A program made the translations under genes and the position numbers. A model generated the notes under the pieces. The model had not been told where the DNA came from and ran no database searches. It worked only from the letters and a program-made list of their open reading frames with translations. 64,000 bases of DNA from Thamnidium elegans. Taxonomy: Eukaryota > Mucoromycota > Mucoromycetes > Mucorales > Mucoraceae. The first letter of the stretch is position 1, and each line of letters opens with the position of its first letter. Shown here piece after piece: positions 48,850-61,573 of this stretch. Where the stretch lies: contig JAIXMG010000007.1 of NCBI GenBank assembly GCA_025201345.1, forward strand, positions 496,001 to 560,000, read 5' to 3'.

Positions 48850-49418
48850 ATTGGTATATAATTTTTTTTTTTAAAAAAAGGAAAAAAGGGTTTTTGAAAA
48901 AAAAAAAAAAAAAAAAAGGTGTGGAAGTTATTTTTATATAAGAACAAGAAGAAAAAAAGATAGGTTTACGATCAGAAACATCTTGTAGATTATATACCTT
49001 TTTTTTTTTTTTTACGATTCACTTATTTTTTTTTTTTTTTTTACTTGGTATGCTGTTACTGTTTGGTATGTTATTGTTTAAAAAAATATATATATTTATT
49101 ATAGGATAGGGTTTGAATCTAAACAATGATCTACCCTCATTCCATAAAAAAAATGAGGATTTTTCTCCGTCTTTCTCCATATTTTATAATTTTATTAAAA
49201 AAAAAGTTAAGGGGTGCGCGCTAGAAAAAAAAATACGACAGCACTGTAGTATATTTTTTTTTTTCATGCGCGTTATTTATTATTTTGGATGGTTGGAATT
49301 TATATACCATTAACAATGTTCGGTTAGAGCAATAGGATAAACAAAAACAAAAAAAAAGGACCGAAAACACATACAAAATAATTGAGGTTTATCTTTTTTA
49401 ATTAAACTTTTTCAAATT
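48850..49418. other. Intergenic stretch upstream of the GPI-protein gene
   Basis: About 570 bp containing the GPI-protein promoter and the 3' flank of the reticulon gene. Several A/T homopolymers (for example 48897-48917). No gene is supported. Confidence 0.4.
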
Positions 49419-50558
49419 TTAGGATAATTGTTGTTCGTTGTCATTAGTACTTTTAGATTTGATATATTTCTGTACCAAGGCAATAGATTGATTATAGAAG
49501 GTAATGGAATACTGTTGTACCAACCCAGTATACTGTTCAACCAAAACTTTTGTTTTGGCAACACCTGTAGTGATATTTTCATCAACAAAATCTTGATGCT
49601 CCTCATAATAATAAGGTATAGTAAATATGGCAAGTACAAACAAACCAAAAAATATCTTGCTTGCAATAAAACTGGTTGCAAAGTAAATAAATGCGGACAA
49701 GAGACATGCGACACCAGTCACCTTGGTATCTTGTACATAAACTATTTTAGCCGTGGTTTGTACGCCTAATTCAACTAAATCTACTAATTTATGAATATAG
49801 TAGTCGACCAAGTCACGAGAAATAAGTTCTTTGCTGTGGTTATCGATATGAATACTAGATATTATATTAGTTTAAATATATATATATATTTTTTTTTGCA
49901 TGTGAATTTAAAGCTTCCTTACTGGTATGGGTGAATAAGCTCTGATGCTGGTAATCCAGTCCAAGTGGATCGAATAAAATTATACGTATTGACAAAAATT
50001 AAATTGAAACCGGTCAGGATTGTAAGAGTCCCTGCACATACGTATAATAATGAGTAATACCGGGTCAAAATTAATGAGGATAAAATGCCTGAAAGTACAA
50101 TAGTACTACGACCTGGAATTTCCCAATAGATTAAATCCATCAACTCAAAATAAATTAACATGGCTACATCTAATTTTTTGTATGAGTAACTACGTATTTT
50201 TTTTTATTTTATTTTTTTGACAAGTAAAAACTTACCGTTTTGTTTTTGATGTTCATCTGTTACCATGACTAGTGTTTCATCCTTCTCTTGCGGCATAACA
50301 TCTTGAAATTTAGTAGTGGGCGATACAGGACTTAACAAGTCAGTAGAATCAGAAGGCGTCAGAGGTTGCTGCTTATTTAAAACTTGTAAGTTACTAACCA
50401 AGTCAACTTGTGATAACTGAGGAGAAAGAGCTAATAGAATGTCATGTTAAATCGATTCATCTTATATGTCCTTTATATATATATATATATATATGTAACT
50501 TACGAACTTGATACTTGTTACTCAAGTCGAATGATTTTGTATTTAATGTTGCTGTCAT
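49419..50558 (-). CDS. RTN1: Reticulon-domain ER membrane protein
   Basis: ER-shaping protein. Exons 50558-50504, 50430-50236, 50169-49923 and 49854-49419 encode 310 residues. A polar N-terminus of about 85 residues (with LTPSDSTDLLSPVSPTTKF) precedes the reticulon homology domain. This domain begins LIYWEIPGRSTIVLSGILSS and contains two long hydrophobic hairpins. The second is VACLLSAFIYFATSFIASKI. A hydrophilic spacer lies between them. The polar tail ends KSKSTNDNEQQLS. Reticulons bend tubular ER membranes by hairpin insertion. Divergent from SRX1 with a 600-bp gap. Confidence 0.88.
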
Positions 50559-51158
50559 ATTTTTATCTTTTTTTTTTTTTGGATGTGAAAAAGAAAAGAA
50601 AAAGAGATTAGTCCTCAGCCCACCGAGAATTATATATGATGTTTTAAGGAGTTTTTATTTCTGTTTTGGTTAAGGAGCTACTATTTTATTTGTGACAATA
50701 AACGGCTTATTGTTTCATGCCATATAACGCCAACATGAGGTGGTCTGATAACAATTGTACATTAAACAAGATCATCTCTTTTTTTTTTTAATATATAATA
50801 TGAGGATTATAAATGAGGTGTTAATAGACGAATAGCATGCGATAAATAAAAAATGCGTGGTTTTCTTGATGAAGAGTAATGGTTAGTTAAGAAACAAATT
50901 TATAAAATATGGAATACATTTTTTTAATACTTTCTCCTTTTTTCTTATTATTTATTTAAAGTGTTTGACAATACTAATAAAAAATCAACAAATAAACCAA
51001 AATATATTACCAAGTTGTTATTGGCTGGTTTCTCTGCTTATGTATCCTTTTAATAATTGGATACGCTGGATATTCTGATTTCGAAATTATAAAATAGATA
51101 TTTAAATAAAGGGTTTTTAAACTTTTCTTTTTTTCGAATGATTAGAAATATAATTAAA
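50559..51158. promoter_or_regulatory. Divergent intergenic region between reticulon and SRX1
   Basis: 600 bp of AT-rich sequence shared by two divergent promoters. I could not identify a specific operator, including an oxidative-stress element, with confidence. Confidence 0.35.
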
Positions 51159-51642
51159 ATGTCAAAAGTAGATAACTTTTCAATTCATGGAAACTCAATA
51201 AAAGAAGTAGGGCTTTTTTTTTTTTTTTTTTTTTTTTGTAAAACAATAATAATCGATTAAACTGACGATTTGTTTATTTTAAGGTGTTCGATGTACCTAT
51301 GTCAGTTATCAATAGACCTATTCCATCTCAATTAGACAAAGAAAAAGTCGAACGTATGAAAGAAGTTTTACAAATACCAGAGAGAGAAAATGAACTGACA
51401 CCTATTGTAAGTAACTTTTTTATAGTTAAAAAGAGGGGGGTTTTTTTTGACTAACTTTTGCGTTGTAGGACGTACATCATGTGCAACATAAAGGTCAAGA
51501 TTATTACTTTGCGTTTGGTGGATGTCATCGCTGGGCAGCAAGTAAAGAATTAGGTAGAGAAACAATTCAAGCTAAATTAATTGAGACGCCGGCCAGCGTT
51601 ATCAAAACTTATCTCGGGTCCTCTTCGCCATTCAAAGAATAA
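51159..51642 (+). CDS. SRX1: Sulfiredoxin
   Basis: ATP-dependent reductase that restores hyperoxidised 2-Cys peroxiredoxins. Exons 51159-51206, 51284-51406 and 51469-51642 encode 114 residues, near the yeast length (127). The diagnostic motif FAFGGCHRWAA contains the catalytic Cys at about residue 76. PMSVINRPIPSQLD near the start matches the family's N-terminal strand. No targeting sequence is visible, so it is probably cytosolic. Its stop is 97 bp from the convergent GDSL lipase stop. Confidence 0.95.
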
Positions 51643-51739
51643 TATATTTTATGTGTAACTTGTACATATAATAAAAATAACGATGATAAAATAATAAGTT
51701 TATTTAAATAAATGGGAGAAGTGGGTGGTGTTTTTTCTT

Positions 51740-52325
51740 TTATAGTATTCTTTGATATGTCTTTAGTCTGTCATGTTCAGTAGGACAAAAGACGGGACGT
51801 GAAGCATTAAATACATCAATACGAGCTTTTTTATCTTTGGGTAAATATAATTGGTTCCAAAGAGCTTTTGATAAATAAGTATATCCAACGGTATTTGGAT
51901 GATACCCGTCTACATTACTAGGTCATGCAAATAAAAAGATTTTAGAGTATTGAATAATAAAAAGAGGGGGAGGGGAGAGTTCTTATATATATATTTTACC
52001 TTAGTGAATGAGGAGGAACGGTAGCTATAATAGGGTTCATGGGTTGGTATACTACAGAAACATTCTTTCGGACTTTGCCTTCAAGTGGACCCATGATATC
52101 ATTAAATACTGATCCACTTAATTCTTCGGCAACTTCAGAAAGGACACGGTTATATTCTTTTACTTTTTCACCGATAAACTTGATACCACCATCAGGATGT
52201 CTACAACAATAGCATTCGAAGTTAAGTAAATCAGTTGTGTTTCCTTGAAACCTCTTTTTATAGCCTGGAACTTTATCTGTTATATGAATTAAATCATTAT
52301 ACTGCATGATACCAACTACAAACAA

Positions 52326-52364
<39 letters not shown>

Positions 52365-53339
52365 AAACAAAAACTGGTGTGATATGATGACATACATACT
52401 TATATTGACAAGCGCATAGTCCACTCTTTCAAAAAGTTGAATTAAACTATTCTTTACGTTTGCTTTATATTGTTCAACAGATTTACCAGGTAAACAAGAA
52501 ACGGATGCATCATTGAACCCAATGAATATATTAATAAGTTTCCAAGATGTAGCATGTTCTGTGTGTAAGCCTATCTGTTCAGTTAAATAATCTACTTGTT
52601 CAGGTAGCTCGTTACTTGTTGCCCCTGATTGTGCTGCATTAAGAAAATCAACACTTGGACTAACAGAAAAAAATAAATTTTTAGCTTTGTTTTTTTTATG
52701 CTGCTTATCAACTGTAAAAATAAATAAACAAATAAGACTTACTCATGTCGACTATCAAGACAAAAAAATGTTTCTAGATTTACTTGTTTAGTACATGGTT
52801 TTCCCCTCCTCCAAATAATAAACAGTCTTTTTTTTTACCTTCACATAATCTCGCGGGTTTATCACCAATAGAAGATCCGTACAGATCTGGTTGAAAATTC
52901 TTAAAGTAGTTTGCTAAAGAAGCTGCTCCTTTATCCTAATTATGCGAAGAAATAAAAAAAGTTAGTACTCAAAAAGCTCATTTCTTTAAGGGGGACTTTC
53001 TTACACCGCCCATAAGCCAACTAAGGCCTCGGTATTCTACAAATTGTTCATTTGTCAAGTAAGTAGTATTGACATTCTTAGCTACTAGACCAGCGGTAAC
53101 ACTACAGAAAATAAGTTTTTTTTTTCTTTTAGTAAAATGATCAAAGTTTATAGAAACGGAATCTACCTATCGCCCAAAGCAGCGATCACTCTGATATCAT
53201 CTGCCCTCAGATCATGTACACTTATAGGCGGGCTATGATGAGGGATAGGTGGGCATTCAGATATGTCCTTGGCAGTTAATGAAAATACATTGTTAAAAAG
53301 AATAGCAATACAAAGAGTAAAGAGTAATACACGAGTCAT
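51740..53339 (-). CDS. Secreted GDSL/SGNH lipase, phospholipase B-like
   Basis: Seven exons (53339-53167, 53101-53005, 52935-52839, 52773-52743, 52659-52400, 52315-52000, 51917-51740) encode 383 residues. A signal peptide (MTRVLLFTLCIAILFNNVFS) is followed by SGNH blocks. Block I is GDSVTAG with the nucleophile Ser, created across intron 1. Block II is around AQSGATSNELPEQV. Block III is FIGFNDAS. Block V is NVDGYHPN with the catalytic Asp/His. The order matches animal phospholipase-B1-type GDSL lipases. Exon 4 is only 31 nt, giving the residues before DSRHD. A secreted or vacuolar esterase is likely. The substrate is not determined. Confidence 0.9.
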
Positions 53340-54434
53340 TTGTGGTAAACAAAATGAAGCCTTTTTGATGGTGGCAAATGAATAAATATAAGTATAAAAA
53401 AAGAAGGATAATCTAAATCCACAAACGAAGGATGTCTTATACTCCTCTTTTTTTTTTTTAAGAAAAAGAACTCCCTTTTTTTTTCATCTTTTATATATGG
53501 AGTCACTTTCCCCTGTATATTTTTCTAAACTTTGTCTAGTCAGAATATAAAAGAAAAGGGAAGGAATGAAGTATTTTCTAAAAAAAACAGAGTTTGCTAT
53601 TAATTGGAGAATGGTCTTTATTGCAATTCACTATCATGATATAAAATACCGGAATAAAAAGTCTAAATATACCGAATTAGCATTAACAAAACTATATTTA
53701 AAGTGCATGGATTTTACTGTGTATCGTTATTACTAGCGAAATAACTGGGTTTTAAAAAGTCTTGAGGTACGGCCTGGTTTTTTGCATTAGTTCTATTTTT
53801 TTCTGTTAAATATAACCTAGAAGGAAATATTCTATTGTGTTAAATGAGGTATGTGAAGTGAACCAACATGCGGGATGTAGTCATGTGATGAGAAAAAAAA
53901 ATCTCTATATAATTATGCAAAGTGAACTATTTCACATGATACCAAAGTCTAATGCTTTTAAACCCGTATTTAGGAATTAATGATGATGGGAAAAAAATAA
54001 GAAGAGGCGGAGGATTAAAAATTAAACAGTGGTGTTATATCTGTATTTCCCAATCACATTTTATAAACATAAGTATGAAACTATACAGTCAATATTAAAC
54101 GCATATATCTTTTTAATATAGATTGAAGCTTCAAAACGTACTTCTATATATTTCAGTAAGATGAAAAGGAGCCTACACGTAACACAAATTGGGGTAACAT
54201 ATTTAGTCTGTTTGGACTGTTATAAAATAAAAGTGAAACGGAGAACTTGCGGTCAAAAAGAGAGTACCTGAAGGTTTTATTGACTCATCTTAATCGTGCC
54301 GATTTTGTACTTTTCCTTCCCCACTGCTTTTTTTTTTTTTTTTATCTAATGAATACATAATAAATCTTATTTTTCTTTCTTTCTTTTTCTTTACTCTCTC
54401 TTTTTTTTTTATATATATAGCACCAACACACAAA
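53340..54434. other. Divergent intergenic stretch between the GDSL lipase and acyl-CoA oxidase
   Basis: About 1.1 kb, AT-rich, ending in pyrimidine runs before the oxidase start codon. No gene or specific regulatory element was recognised. Confidence 0.4.
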
Positions 54435-56839
54435 ATGACCGGAGTACCTCTTAAAGAATCTAAAGACCCAAGAGCACAAGCTGCTATTGCTCGTATTGAA
54501 CAAATCAAAAGTCAGTTGAATTTATCTTCTTCACCCATGTCTCGTCAAGCTCCCAAGGATATGGCTGAAGAACGTGCTGCTGCCGAATTCAATATTGAAG
54601 AACTTGCAAAGTTTTGGGCCGGTGGTGAAAAGAGATACAACTTGGTCCAAAAGGCTAATGAAATTATCCGAAATGACCCTGAATTAGTTGTACAATCACC
54701 TCGTAACTTTTTAGAGCTTACCAGAGATGAAATGCGTGAATTGTAAATCAAAAATGCTCTTTTTTTTTTCTTTTTTTTTGTAAAACATACGCGTGTAACT
54801 TAAAAAAAAAACTTTTATCTTTGTAGTACCATGGGTCAAATTTTCAGAGTCATTCAAATCATGAAGTCTACAGATGATAAAGAATTAGGCTATGAGGTTG
54901 GACATGCTACCAATGTCTATTCTGAAAGTTTCTCTATGCGTTTCTTCGTTCATGACTCTCTTTTCCGTAACGTTGTCAATATGTTGGGAAACAAGGAACA
55001 ACAGGATAGATATAATGACGATATTAGTAACTTTAGAATTTTTGGTTGCTTCGCTATGGTACATATTTGTCGCCTGTATATGTATATATTTTAGAGTTTT
55101 AATTTTTTTTTTCTTTGCTTAGACTGAACTCGGTCATAGTTCCGCATTGCGTGATATCGAGACAACAGCCACTTATGATTTTGCTACAGATGAATTTATT
55201 ATTGATTCTCCTACTATCACTGCTACCAAGTGGTGGATTGGTATGGCTGGTCAAACAGCTACTCATACTGTTGTTATCGCTCAGACTATTATTGATGGAA
55301 AGAAGGTAGGCCTTAATTGGTTTGTTGTTCAACTCCGTAGCAAGTACACTGGTGAACTCGAACCCAATGTACAAATCGGTGATATCGGACAAAAGGTTGG
55401 TCATGCCGGTGTAGATAATGGTTGGATTCAATTCCGTCAAAAGCGTATTCCCCGTTCCGACATGTTGGCCAAGTGGGTCTCTTTAGACCGTCAAGGAAAT
55501 TACACTCCTGCTCCTAACCCAGCTGTCATGTATGCTACTTTAATTCCTGAACGTTTATCTTTAGTTACTGTTACCACCCAAATGATCTCTCAAGCTCTTA
55601 CTATTGCTACTCGGTATGGTGTTGTTCGTCGTCAAGGCTCTAAAGATCAACAAATTATGGATTATCAATCTCATTATGTTAAATTAATTCCCGGTATTGC
55701 TTTTATGTATATGGTACAATCTACTTCCAGTGCATTAAATGAACAATTCGAGGTTTTGACTGGTGGCGGTGCCATGGATCCTATTGTTTACTTGAACCAT
55801 ATGGGTGATATGCATGCCATGTCTGCTTCTCTTAAGGGTCTCGCTGGTTGGTACGCCACTGATATCCTCGAGACTTGTCGTAGAAGTTGTGGTGGTCATG
55901 CGTATTCTGCTTATAATGGTATTGGACATATCATTGGTGATTGGGGTGTAATGACTACCGGTGGCGGCGATAATGTTGTTCTCTTACAACAATGTGCTCG
56001 TTATCTTTTATATAGACTTGAACAAAAGCTCGAGTTTGATGAGTACCCTGACCTCAAATTCAAGAGTTCTACCTTATATATCAAGGATGCTAAGAAATAC
56101 CTTGAAAATAAAGTATGGCCTACTAACGATGCATCCGATTGTTTGAAGGATTTTGCTTTAGTTCAAGAGGCTATGAATACCATCTTAGTTAAGCGTGTAA
56201 GTAATTTTAAAAAAAAATCGTTAGATTAAAAAAAAATTAACTGTATTTTTTTTCTATAGTTGTATAGTATTCAACAAGCTCTCAAGAATGGATCCACTGT
56301 AAACGATATGTTGCTTGAGTCTGTTAGAATAGCCGAATTACATTGTGCAGCTTTCATCTTTAGTGTCTGTGCAGAAAAGTTCGGTAAACCTATCGGAGCA
56401 CCAGGTATTGAACCCAGTGTTTTGGCTATCATGAAGAAATTGACAGCTCTTTGGGGTGTCCACGTTCTTCATACATACGGTGATCAAGGTTTCAAAGAGG
56501 GCTACTTTACTCCTGATCAAATTAATAGTATTGAAAAGACTTACCTTGAGACCTGTAAATCTCTTCGTAAACAAGTAATTGGTCTTACTGATGCTTTCGG
56601 CTTCCCTGATTTTGTATTGAAGGCACCTATTGCTAAGTACGATGGTGACATTTATCAAAGTAAGTTAATATTTTATATATAGTTTTGATTTTAACTACTA
56701 AATGATTTTTTTCCGTCTATTATTAGCTTATCTTGAGACTCTTCTTGCTGCACCAGGAAGTACTGGTGTTGCTCCTTACCATGCTAAATATATCAAACCT
56801 TTGACAGAACAAGAAAACCCTAACTTGGTCAAGAAATAA
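54435..56839 (+). CDS. POX1: Acyl-CoA oxidase family protein, catalytic-Glu position replaced
   Basis: Peroxisomal beta-oxidation family that converts acyl-CoA to trans-2-enoyl-CoA with release of H2O2. Exons 54435-54742, 54827-55058, 55123-56196, 56260-56659 and 56727-56839 encode 708 residues, the usual size. FAD and acyl-CoA blocks include FGCFAMTELGHSSALRDIET, TATKWWIGMAGQTATHTVV and CRRSCGGHAYSAYNG. The C-terminal motif normally written T-[WFY]-E-G-[DE]-N is TTGGGDNVVLLQQ here, so the catalytic Glu (about residue 461, codon 55963-55965) is Gly. The C-terminus NLVKK is not a canonical PTS1, which is also true of some yeast oxidases. It may be an inactive or altered paralogue. Codon use is richer in C-ending codons than in neighbouring genes, suggesting high expression. 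Confidence 0.9.
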
Positions 56840-57086
56840 ATTAAAGTCTGCAATAGTAAATAAATAGTATATCATTTTGCTTCAAAAAAAAACACGAGAC
56901 GTAAAGTAAATATAAATCAGCTCCAACAGGACCGTGCCCACATTCAAAATTAAGGTACCGGCATGTAGTATATAAATTTATAAAAAGCAGTGTATTTTAT
57001 TCTAGGTAATTAATGCAACATGAGATTTTATATTTATGTATCCGATGCCTTTACAAATAAAAAAAAAAAAAGTTAATATATACTTG

Positions 57087-57920
57087 TTAGTAAGTATGAT
57101 AGGTATAAGTTCGTCTTGTTAGCGTCATTTTATGAGTCCTTCTCAAGTGGTAATCAAAAGCGCTTCTACTGATAGAATGTATCTTACAAGCCTTACAATA
57201 AAGGTCGGGATCGTCTTCATCCGGTGTTAAATGAGGGTTCGGAACGGGTAATGTGATTTGGTGGGCTTTTCTCAAATGTTGAATATAACCACATTTAGAG
57301 CTAAAGTATCTACCGCATGTTTGACAACGTGAAAAGCGATCATCGTACTTTTGGTTTGGCAGTAGGAATATTTTACTTGGCGAGGGTACCGGAACCAATG
57401 CCATTTCATGAGCCTTTTGTAAGTGAGATCTATAAGTAAACCATCGACTATAGGTTTTATTGCAAGCTCGACAATAAAAGTTTGGGTCGTTTTCATCTGG
57501 TAACACAACCACTGGTAAATTTATTCTTGTAAATGACATCAATTTTTTCTTGTGAACTGTTCTTCGGTGTTGGCGGTAGTTGTCTTTACGGCTAAATTTT
57601 CGATTACACGGGCCACAGTATAGACTATGACTATCCGACAACGAACCTAGAATTAGAGTTAATCATTTATACTCTTTTAAAAAGAAGATGCCTTTTTTTG
57701 TGTGTGCGTTTAACTTACGCATTGTGTCTTTTTGGACGGGTATAGGTGTAATGGTGGGGCTTTCCATCTCGTCTAGTTCTACCAATGTCGCACCAGGAGG
57801 TTGGGATTGTCTTTGGTCTTCATCTATACTTTCGTCTGTGGGACTAGAGCGTGTGGAAAGCAATAATAAAGAATAGTTGCCATCGTTGTCTAATGTCGTA
57901 ATGGTGTCCTGACTATTCAT
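57087..57920 (-). CDS. Four-finger C2H2 protein with long repeated linkers
   Basis: Exons 57920-57719 and 57646-57087 encode 253 residues. An acidic, Ser/Thr-rich N-terminus of about 70 residues precedes four C2H2 fingers with TVH/KAH/RTH-type endings. These are CGPCNRKFSRKDNYRQHRRT, CRACNKTYSRWFTYRSHLQK, CQTCGRYFSSKCGYIQHLRK and CKACKIHSISRSAFDYHLRR. Linkers are unusually long (about 30 residues) and recurrent, with LPDENDPNFYC and TPDEDDPDLYC before fingers 2 and 4, so the region looks like tandem duplication of a finger-plus-linker unit. Finger 4 has an extra residue in its loop. No TGEKP linkers occur. Function is unknown. Convergent with the oxidase gene. Confidence 0.85.
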
Positions 57921-60010
57921 TATGAAATATACGCTAAAACAATACGTTTCGAAATGAAGAGTTCTGCATATTTTATTTACTGTACTTGAAGCGGACCATT
58001 CCACTAGCCAATCATAACAATGATAAACTTTCTTTTCAGGAGTACACGAACATAGTCTTAAGGTTTTCCCACAAAAAAAAAAAAAAAAAAACTCCCTATG
58101 TTGAGCTCAAATATGAGTTATAAGTCTTTAGGGCATTTTACATTTATATTTTACATTCGTATTAAATATATTAGTATGATTTCATATGCATATTAATTAC
58201 ACTACTAAAAAAACACACACACTGTAAATATTTGCTATGTTGTAAGATCTTACCATATATTATGACAAAATGTAAAGGCAAGTTTACGGCGTGTGGTGTG
58301 CTTTTACATATGACATATGTTTCTACATATTATCATTACGCGGTTTATGCTTCTACATATTGTCCCGGAGTAGGGTACCTTTTTAGTTACACACTGCCAC
58401 AGAAGAATATATTTTTCATTTGTAATGGTTTTTAACAAATAATTCTTAGTATGGAATTTGTTTAAATAAGTTAAATAATAGTTTATCTATTTACCGTAAG
58501 TAGGGAAGATAGCAGTATTCCTATTGCTGGATATATAATTATCCCGCCCATTTGTTCGATATAAGGTTATGTTCGATTTAAGGGTGATTTTCTTCCACCC
58601 TTAAGTAGAGCCGCTACTGAATCCAGATACCTATGGAAAACAAACCTATTAAAAAGACAAAGGAAAACAAAAAGCTACATTCTCCTTTGCGTTTGAAGAA
58701 GATGGTATGTATATGTTTTCTTTAGCGATGTAGCTCGGCTTCTTCCTATAAAACCAAACGAGGGCTCGATCTGGGGCTATACTCTTCTTCCACATAAGTA
58801 ATAGATATATTCTTTTAGATTCAGTAATACAGAATGGCATGTCATATGTTGAAATCTCAGATAAACTTAAAAATTATGCATCTGTGGTTCTAATGTTTAA
58901 GCTCTTCCGTATGAAAATACAGAACTTTTTTTTTCTAACTATATTTTAATACTTTAAATACTTTCTTAGCTATCTATGATAAAATGGTTATTCACCCTTA
59001 TTATTCTATAACTGTTTCAAAAAAAACGCTGGGACCTTCTTGCCAATCGCCTGCTTAACTTTTATTTTTGGTTAATCCAATCCTTTCTAGACTTGGTATT
59101 GTTATTAATAACATCCTTAAGCTATTGATGATTATATTTTAAAGTAAAAGAAAAGGTGCGAAAAATTTTCACTTAAATTTAAGGTTTTGTCTCATTCCAA
59201 TCCAGACGCACCTTACAATTGATGTAATTGATAAGGATGGGCTTGATTCTTTGACTATTATTGATATCATCGCTAGTGGCTGTTCTTTTTCTGTCTATGC
59301 GATGAAGCACGATTATGATTATATATACAATTTATTTTAAGAAAAATACCTTCCATGTTCCTGTTGACAGTTATGACGCGTATAGAACTATCAGCATAAT
59401 ACCAACAATCTTATTTGTAAAGAATGTAGTAGTAGAAACTACCAATGAACTTACCAAGCTATCACATAATAGAACCTATAGAGATTCTTTAAAAAAGTAT
59501 GCACTTATCACCCACCCACACAAATACCTTCCAGTCGTATCAAATGAGTTAATCTTGCTCCTGAACGTATTGGCAATGCGAGAAGAAAACTCATTTTGAT
59601 TGAAAAAGCAATTTTTTTTTATTCTTCGTATCTTTTCAATCGTAATAATGTCTTTTTTTTTTGCGCGTAAAAGATTACAATATATAAAGCTGCGGATTGA
59701 TAGCTACCTTGAGTATTGTACATGATAGCATTGTCTTATTGTAGAATTTTACTGGTTACAGGATGTTGTTCATTGCTTTGTATTTTTTTTTATTAGACTC
59801 TGTTACATGTTCGCGCTAGTATGATATCGCTATCTACGACGTTGTACTATACAGGAAAAATTCAAAACTATAATGATAAAGCCTGAAAGCATTAATTATG
59901 TAGTGGCAAAGTACAACTAACTTCCTATTTATTATTATTATTATGATTAACTAAAGCGAATATAAGTATTATTATTATTGTAAAGAAAAAATCGAGAGTA
60001 GATAAACCTA
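57921..60010. other. Gene-poor region with possible decayed coding fragments
   Basis: About 2.1 kb. A coding-like frame at about 59208-59337 (with LTIDVIDKDGLDSLTIIDII) ends at a stop. The following frame (about 59336-59599, with SYDAYRTISIIPTILFVKNV) continues without overlap, as if one gene had been broken. I do not recognise either. Other short frames (58232-58435, 58840-58649) are unsupported. No RNA gene was seen. Confidence 0.4.
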
Positions 60011-61289
60011 TTAAAAGAATACAGACGATTCATTTGCTGGGTGGTCAGATAACAAAGAATCACCAAATGTAATACGAGATCCTCCTCCAATTGTACTTGC
60101 TAAAGGTTCGAAATTAGAGTTCTGGTGTACTACATCTGATTTTTCTGATTTAGTCATAGCTGTATCCATAACTCCACTGTTATTTTGCTTGGCAACGCGA
60201 CACTTTGGTATGATCAACGTTTTAGCAACAAAGTCTCTAAGTTTATGGACTAACACCTGGAAAAAGAAGCATATAATTATAATAACGGATATAGCAATGT
60301 ACCAAATAGCAGCGCTGGGACCTACTCTCCAATCTAGAAATGAATAAACCCACCAATGTTCACTATCGATCCCCATACATATTAATCATCTCTGTAAATA
60401 TTATAAAATTCTCTTAGTACACTTACACTGCGAAAATAATAAATGTCATACACATGTATAAAAGTACAGTGATGTAAACCAATAGAACCATATTGGCGTA
60501 AATAATCATTCTGTTGAATATAACTTCAACGAAAAGCACAAATAAAGTAACTGCATGTAGCGATATACTGATCCAGAAATCAATAGAAGATAGATGTGCT
60601 GATAGATAGGGGAAAAAAAAAGACTAAGAAAAAATTGTATATATTTTTTGTCATCAAATTATATATTACCATTGAATAGTTTTTCGTTTGCAAGAAGGGT
60701 CCAAAACACCACAGGGGTTTGTATACTAGTGTGAGTTTTTTTTTTTTTTTTGTAAGTTTATATAATTCAGTAGGATATATACATAAAACATACTTATAAA
60801 CAATGACAGTATGGTACAAGTACACATACAAATAATTCAACACTGGCGATTGATCCAAAAGCGAGGAAGGCCTTTTTGGGGTTGTATGATCCACTTTGGA
60901 CGGCCATAAATATTTTGCATGATGATATAAAGTTATCTACAATATTGATTTTTGTTTTCATCAAATATAATTGTAAAGCTCACAAAAAAGAAAACACTTA
61001 CCATTTGATAAATATGAAGTCCAATAAAAGTAAGATCAGTAAAATAAGCAAAAAATTGTCTAAACCCACCAGATTTGATTGTCCATATGATATCAACCCA
61101 TAGCACTATAAAGTTATACATCACGAGTGGAAGTCGAATAAAAAACAATGTTTTTGATGTCACAAAATGAGAGGTAACTGCACGTTCTGGTTCAAAACGG
61201 TCAAACCCAAACCAGTGTACAATTCTACTAGAAGAAGGCTCAATTGACTCGTCGCGGTATACCAGTACAGTCGTTTTGTTATCTCGCAT
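60011..61289 (-). CDS. Polytopic membrane protein, AIG1/FAR-17a (Rolling-stone)-like
   Basis: Exons 61289-61002, 60936-60794, 60725-60670, 60598-60427 and 60362-60011 encode 336 residues. There are about six hydrophobic segments, starting with FIRLPLVMYNFIVLWVDIIW. Diagnostic-looking stretches are FFAYFTDLTFIGLHIYQM, NYLYVYLYHTVIV, TPVVFWTLLA and DFWISISLHAVTLFVLFVEV. These resemble the AIG1/FAR-17a hydrolase-like family, in which a Thr and a His are catalytic in animal members. The cytosolic tail of about 85 residues ends NESSVFF. The exon 5 acceptor was chosen because the alternative upstream AG brings a stop into frame. It lies head-to-tail behind the TMEM62-like gene. Confidence 0.7.
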
Positions 61290-61404
61290 ATTTAGTATAG
61301 GTGACACACAAAATGAAAAAAAAAAAATGAAAACCCAGGATAAATGAAAAATATAAGTAAGTTACTCGTCTCCTATTTTTTATTAACAATTCGTCAAAAT
61401 GTTA

Positions 61405-61447
<43 letters not shown>

Positions 61448-61573
61448 GCGTATAGTAAAAAGAAAAAAGAAAAAAAAAAGCATACATTTTTTTTTAGGGA
61501 GTTACTTTGGATATCTATATATACAGGTTTTTCATTCAAAAAAGAAACGGAAGACAAGTTTCACCACTCCTAA

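Noticed and set aside
52713..52838. Alternative splice of the GDSL lipase without the 31-nt exon (reading VDKQHKKNKAKNLFF)
   Set aside because: It stays open, but loses the DSRHDPSVDFLN sequence that reads as a conserved lead into the SGAT block. The 31-nt exon has good splice sites and restores frame exactly.
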